A stretch of DNA of 5,734 nucleotides from Planctomycetaceae bacterium (GTDB lineage: Bacteria > Planctomycetota > Planctomycetia > Pirellulales > UBA1268): contig CANETO010000151.1 in the NCBI GenBank assembly GCA_947440895.1, forward strand, positions 1 through 5,734, read 5' to 3'. The notes beneath the pieces were generated by a model. The model did not search any database and had not been told where the DNA came from. It saw only the letters and a list, made by a program, of their open reading frames with translations. Position numbers and translations under genes: made by a program. Positions 1-5,734 of the stretch are shown one piece after another. Positions within the stretch are counted from its first letter, which is position 1, and each line of letters starts with the position of its first letter.

Positions 1-47
1 AGTTGATCAAGAAGATCAAGTTCGCTCCGCCCAAGGCGGACAAATAA
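1..47 (+). CDS. 3' end of an unidentified protein-coding gene (partial)
   Basis: Reading from base 3, the codons give LIKKIKFAPPKADK and then a TAA stop at 45-47. The gene begins before the window, so only its lysine-rich C-terminal tail is visible. Codons such as ATC, AAG, TTC, CCC and GAC end mostly in G or C, as in the rest of the window. The tail is too short to assign a family. It runs toward the minus-strand xerD gene, so the two are convergent and share the gap at 48-255. A chance open stretch of 15 codons cannot be excluded. Confidence 0.45.
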   Translation, partial: LIKKIKFAPPKADK

Positions 48-72
48 GGTCGCCGTGATTGAGGGCAACGCG

Positions 73-85
73 CCGCCGGGGGCGG
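73..85 (+). terminator. Small GC hairpin after the left-edge gene (possible terminator)
   Basis: CCGCC at 73-77 pairs perfectly with GGCGG at 81-85 around a GGG loop, 25 nt after the TAA of the left-edge gene. No U-tract follows, so it is not a canonical intrinsic terminator. It may simply be a by-product of high GC. It is listed because the position fits the end of that transcript. Confidence 0.2.
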
Positions 86-94
86 TGAAAGCCT

Positions 95-123
95 CCGACT
101 CGAGGGCAGGATAGCCCGACTCG
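95..123. repeat. Hairpin flanked by an 8-bp direct repeat in the convergent gap
   Basis: CCGACTCG occurs at 95-102 and again at 116-123. Between the copies, GGGC (104-107) pairs with GCCC (114-117) around a six-base loop. The arrangement resembles a short intergenic repeat unit. Only one unit is visible here, so whether it recurs elsewhere in the genome cannot be judged from this window. Confidence 0.35.
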
Positions 124-196
124 CTCCGGCTTCCACCGACCCCCGGCTCCTCGAACGCGGGTGAGGACGTTCCGCGGCTGATCCTGTCCCTCGTGG

Positions 197-217
197 CGGC
201 AAGTTTTCAACTTGCCG
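197..217 (-). terminator. Perfect 9-bp hairpin downstream of the metH-xerD operon
   Basis: CGGCAAGTT at 197-205 and AACTTGCCG at 209-217 are exact reverse complements separated by a three-base loop, which reads GAA on the minus strand. The element starts about 38 nt past the xerD stop, where a 3'-end structure would sit. No run of T follows on either strand, so it may act as a transcript-end stabiliser or a rho-dependent or bidirectional stop. It could also be a copy of an interspersed palindromic repeat. The structure is certain from the sequence; the role is inferred from position. Confidence 0.5.
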
Positions 218-232
218 AATGCGGGCTGTCCG

Positions 233-252
233 TCAGCCGTCACTCAGCCGTC
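233..252. repeat. 9-bp tandem direct repeat beside the xerD stop codon
   Basis: TCAGCCGTC occurs at 233-241 and again at 244-252, separated by two bases (AC). The second copy ends three bases before the xerD stop codon. Two copies this short could be a slippage product or chance. No function is proposed. Confidence 0.35.
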
Positions 253-255
253 CCT

Positions 256-1224
256 TCACCGACGCGGGTGGAACTTCTCATGAATGCTCCGCAGGCGGGT
301 GGCGTCGACGTGGGTGTAGCGCTGCGTGGTGGCGATGCTTGCATGGCCGAGCATCTCCTGCACGTGCCGAAGATCGACACCGCCGGCCACGAGGTGGGTG
401 GCGAAGCTGTGCCTGAGCGTGTGAGGCCCAATGTCGGGTGGTACTCCAGCCTTGTCCGCGTGCCGCCGCACGATCTCCCAGATTCGCATGCGCGAGAGCC
501 GGTTGCCCCGCGAGGAGAGGATCACCCAGGAAGGATTCGAGCCGGCGTGGGCGGCGAACGCCGGGCGGGTGTCTTTGATCCAGGCTCTTAGCGCCACGAT
601 TGCCCGCCTGCCCAATGGCACGACCCGCTCCTTGTCCCCCTTGCCCCGGCAGGTGCAGAAGCTCTCACCCAGATGCACGTCGGTCAGGCGAAGGGTCGAC
701 ACCTCCGAGGCGCGGCAGCCGGTTGCATAGAGGAGTTCCAGCAGTGCCTTGTCGCGTCGGCCTGAGGGACTGCCCGTCTCCGGGCTCTCGAGCAGTCGGT
801 CGACCTGCTCGGGCGAGAGGGTGCCGGGGATGACGTCTGCGCGGCGGCCTGCCGTGAGCAGCTCGGCGGGGCTCTCCCGCACCACGCCCTCCAGCTGCAG
901 AAACGCGAAAAACGTGCGGAGCGTGGCCGCCTGGCGGGCGACGCTCGCTCGGGCCAGCCCTCGTTTGGAGAGGGCCGCCAGATAGTCGCCCAAGTCCCGC
1001 ACGGAGAGCGTCGTCGGATTGCCCGCGGCCAGCCAGGCGGAGAAATCGCGCAGGTCACGCTGGTAGGCCTGCTGCGTATTGACCGAGAGGGCCCGCTCAT
1101 GGCGGACGTACTCCAGGAACCGTCTCACCAGAATACCGGTCGAACCCCCCTCGGCCGCCGCTGCCGGGCCTGTATCGAGAATGACACGGCGGGGTTTGCG
1201 GCCGGGCTTCTCGTGTGCGGTCAT
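256..1224 (-). CDS. xerD: Site-specific tyrosine recombinase, XerD type
   Basis: This 322-residue enzyme cuts and rejoins DNA through a phosphotyrosine intermediate. XerD normally works in the cytoplasm with XerC, resolving chromosome dimers at dif. The N-terminal SAM-like DNA-binding domain covers about residues 31-118 and the catalytic domain about 130-310. The catalytic set is complete: R171 (GCRASEV), K195 (GKGDKER), H268 and R271 (HTLRH), H294 (LGHAS) and nucleophile Y303 (QRYTHV). The spacing of these residues, the 19-residue tail after Y303 and the ending RLRSIHEKFHPRR match E. coli XerD better than XerC. About 25-30 extra, basic and probably disordered residues precede the core. The ATG at 1224 has no clear Shine-Dalgarno sequence; a GTG at 1128 (residue 33) is a shorter alternative start. 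The gene begins 15 nt after the metH stop, suggesting co-transcription. Family assignment is very secure. XerD rather than XerC is likely, and a phage or integron integrase is unlikely. Confidence 0.9.
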   Translation of the reverse strand: MTAHEKPGRKPRRVILDTGPAAAAEGGSTGILVRRFLEYVRHERALSVNTQQAYQRDLRDFSAWLAAGNPTTLSVRDLGDYLAALSKRGLARASVARQAATLRTFFAFLQLEGVVRESPAELLTAGRRADVIPGTLSPEQVDRLLESPETGSPSGRRDKALLELLYATGCRASEVSTLRLTDVHLGESFCTCRGKGDKERVVPLGRRAIVALRAWIKDTRPAFAAHAGSNPSWVILSSRGNRLSRMRIWEIVRRHADKAGVPPDIGPHTLRHSFATHLVAGGVDLRHVQEMLGHASIATTQRYTHVDATRLRSIHEKFHPRR

Positions 1225-1239
1225 GGGAGCGTCCGCGGC

Positions 1240-4938
<3,699 letters not shown>

Positions 4939-5054
4939 CAGGTGTCTTGTGGCTTGTTGGGAACGGAATGGAATCTGGACGAGGGCCGTGGGCCTGCCAT
5001 GGAAACGGTCATGATCGGCACATTCTGCCAAGTCGAATGATACTTTGCCCTTGG

Positions 5055-5060
5055 ATCATA
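5055..5060 (-). promoter_or_regulatory. Possible -10 element for metH
   Basis: TATGAT on the minus strand differs from TATAAT at one position and lies about 117 nt upstream of the chosen metH ATG. No acceptable -35 hexamer is found at 16-18 bp spacing, where the sequence is GC-rich. The element overlaps a weak inverted repeat, ATGAT at 5037-5041 and ATCAT at 5055-5059. This is a tentative call based on one hexamer. Confidence 0.18.
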
Positions 5061-5109
5061 GGCGATTGGGTGGATAGGGCGCACTACGCAGGGATGGGTG
5101 GGCGTCAGC

Positions 5110-5158
5110 CCCGCGGACCTTGCCGCAGCGGGGGAGCGGGTCCGGGGGCCTGGCCCGG
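5110..5158. other. GC-rich hairpins in the metH / membrane-protein divergent intergenic region
   Basis: CGGACC (5114-5119) pairs with GGTCCG (5139-5144). The stem extends past one mismatch by three more pairs, 5110-5112 with 5146-5148. An alternative overlapping stem pairs CCGGG (5142-5146) with CCCGG (5154-5158). The two are mutually exclusive, so they could form alternative structures in a leader RNA, but chance pairing is common at this GC content. The whole 4939-5231 gap holds no convincing conserved gene. Confidence 0.3.
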
Positions 5159-5177
5159 CGTTCAAGGGGCCTGCAGC

Positions 5178-5222
5178 ATGGTGACGATGCAGAGCCTGGG
5201 GAATGTGCAGGTCGAGGGGTGA
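5178..5222 (+). CDS. Possible 14-residue leader ORF
   Basis: A short ORF encodes MVTMQSLGNVQVEG. AAGGGG at 5164-5169 lies 8 nt before its ATG, a good ribosome-binding arrangement. Its TGA at 5220-5222 falls inside the ribosome binding site of the next gene, whose ATG is at 5232. Translation of this ORF could therefore influence initiation downstream. There is no evidence of conservation, and an ORF this short arises easily by chance. Confidence 0.2.
   Translation: MVTMQSLGNVQVEG
5215..5222 (+). promoter_or_regulatory. Ribosome binding site that decides the start of the small membrane protein
   Basis: AGGGGTGA closely resembles the Shine-Dalgarno core GGAGGTGA and ends 9 nt before the ATG at 5232. 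A competing in-frame GTG at 5223 directly abuts this motif and would be too close to use it. The site therefore favours the ATG. Confidence 0.6.
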
Positions 5223-5231
5223 GTGACGTCT

Positions 5232-5603
5232 ATGGAGCTATTAGCCTGCATTCCGGAACTCCCGATCCAGGCTGACTCCGTGGTGGCGGCGGTTTCCGAG
5301 CCTCCGCGGCCGGCGGAGGTGCCCGTGGCGGCGAGCCCGACTCCGGTGCCTGCGGACTCCACGGAGGTGGATCTTCCGGCATCCGTCTCCCCTGCCCCGC
5401 GGAGCGGTGCGGCCGGCCGGCGTTCCCCGAGCCGATTCCCTCCCCCCTCCATCATCGCGTTGGTGGCCGTGGCGGCCGTTGTCTGGGCCGCCGCCTGGCG
5501 CAACGATCGGCTCCGGCTGGAGGCAGCCAGACAGCAGCGGCCGGAACGGCTGGCGCAGGAGTTGCCTGCGACGGCTGGTCCAGACCGGAGCCTCACGCCA
5601 TGA
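5232..5603 (+). CDS. Small proline/alanine-rich single-pass membrane protein, function unknown
   Basis: The product is 123 residues from the ATG chosen by its ribosome binding site (126 from a GTG at 5223). I do not recognise its family. Residues about 15-70 are rich in Pro, Ala, Val and Ser and look disordered. One hydrophobic helix follows at about 73-89 (SIIALVAVAAVVWAAAW). A charged tail with RNDRLRLEAARQQ may be helical. Arginines flank both sides of the helix, so topology is unclear, and there is no signal-peptide cleavage or lipobox motif. The stop overlaps the next gene's ATG in an ATGA arrangement, implying translational coupling and probably a shared process. The gene is divergent from metH. 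High third-position GC, the ribosome binding site and the coupled neighbour support it being real. The opposite strand is also open here but reads as low-complexity shadow. Confidence 0.65.
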   Translation: MELLACIPELPIQADSVVAAVSEPPRPAEVPVAASPTPVPADSTEVDLPASVSPAPRSGAAGRRSPSRFPPPSIIALVAVAAVVWAAAWRNDRLRLEAARQQRPERLAQELPATAGPDRSLTP

Positions 5604-5734
5604 CTCGAGCCACCACCGCACTCGACGCGGTCGATCGTGCCTTTCTCTGGCATGCCGACCAGTCGCGTCGTCAGCCCCCGCGACCGCCGCAGGCTCCGAG
5701 CGTTGGCGGAGAGGAGACCGTGAGGGAGGCGGCC
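5600..5734 (+). CDS. 5' part of an unidentified protein-coding gene (runs off the window)
   Basis: From the ATG at 5600 the frame stays open for 45 codons to the window end, beginning MTRATTALDAVDRAFLWHAD and continuing through a Pro/Arg/Gln-rich stretch. The start overlaps the TGA of the preceding membrane-protein gene by the ATGA pattern. Ribosomes finishing that gene could re-initiate here without a separate ribosome binding site. The visible segment has no transmembrane helix and no motif I can assign. It may encode a partner of the small membrane protein, but this rests only on the coupling. Most of the gene lies outside the window. Confidence 0.6.
   Translation, partial: MTRATTALDAVDRAFLWHADQSRRQPPRPPQAPSVGGEETVREAA

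Noticed and set aside
193..591. Plus-strand open frame overlapping the xerD 3' end.
   Set aside because: It is antisense to the catalytic domain of xerD, and its beginning only translates the hairpin at 197-217. It has no family features.
256..1224. The recombinase as a mobile-element or integron integrase with attachment sites nearby.
   Set aside because: Catalytic spacing and the C-terminal tail match housekeeping XerD. No tRNA, att-like repeat, cassette array or phage gene is visible.
4939..5222. Cobalamin, SAM or SAH riboswitch upstream of metH.
   Set aside because: I searched by eye on the minus strand for B12-box-like, SAM-I and SAH-riboswitch core motifs. Only fragments such as CCAGGC and CGCTGCGG appear, without the rest of the conserved core. 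A covariance-model scan would settle it.
4947..5222. A 91-codon plus-strand frame spanning the divergent intergenic region.
   Set aside because: The translation is rich in Gly, Trp and Arg and looks non-genic. No ribosome binding site is seen at its start, and it overlaps the likely metH promoter region.
5224..5231. TGACGTCT resembling a MetJ met-box (AGACGTCT).
   Set aside because: Only one box is present, whereas MetJ operators use tandem boxes. It overlaps the start of the divergent gene, and MetJ is known mainly from gammaproteobacteria.
5162..5653. Minus-strand open frames opposite the small membrane-protein gene.
   Set aside because: They read as low-complexity Gly/Ser/Arg/Ala sequence, with no ribosome binding site noted. 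The plus-strand gene has a ribosome binding site, a membrane helix and a coupled downstream start.

Overview
The window reads as an ordinary chromosomal housekeeping segment of a GC-rich bacterium, not a mobile or defence island. It contains two complete genes that can be named with confidence: a cobalamin-dependent methionine synthase (metH) and a XerD-type tyrosine recombinase. It also contains one complete gene for a small unrecognised membrane protein, and two gene fragments at the edges. High GC, high third-position GC and weak or absent Shine-Dalgarno motifs before the two large genes would fit Planctomycetota. That is an inference from composition and general appearance, not a demonstrated placement.

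Left edge (1-255). The last 15 codons of an unidentified plus-strand gene end at 47. A convergent intergenic gap follows. It holds several short inverted and direct repeats, the most striking being a perfect 9-bp hairpin at 197-217 that lies just beyond the end of the minus-strand operon.

Centre (256-4938, minus strand). metH is upstream and xerD follows after only 15 nt, so the two are probably co-transcribed. MetH is full length, with homocysteine-binding, folate-binding, cap, B12-binding and AdoMet-reactivation modules and all recognisable key residues. It makes methionine from homocysteine and 5-methyltetrahydrofolate. XerD has all six catalytic positions and should act with a XerC partner at the chromosomal dif site, though neither the partner nor a dif site is in the window. 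The two products have no obvious biochemical link.

Right edge (4939-5734, plus strand). A divergent intergenic region of about 290 bp carries GC-rich hairpins and a possible 14-codon leader ORF. A small proline/alanine-rich single-pass membrane protein follows, with a good ribosome binding site. Its stop codon overlaps the ATG of a further ORF that runs off the window. This start/stop overlap suggests a translationally coupled operon of unknown function, and it is the least explained part of the window.

I found no CRISPR array, tRNA, rRNA, insertion sequence, recognisable riboswitch or novel multi-gene system.
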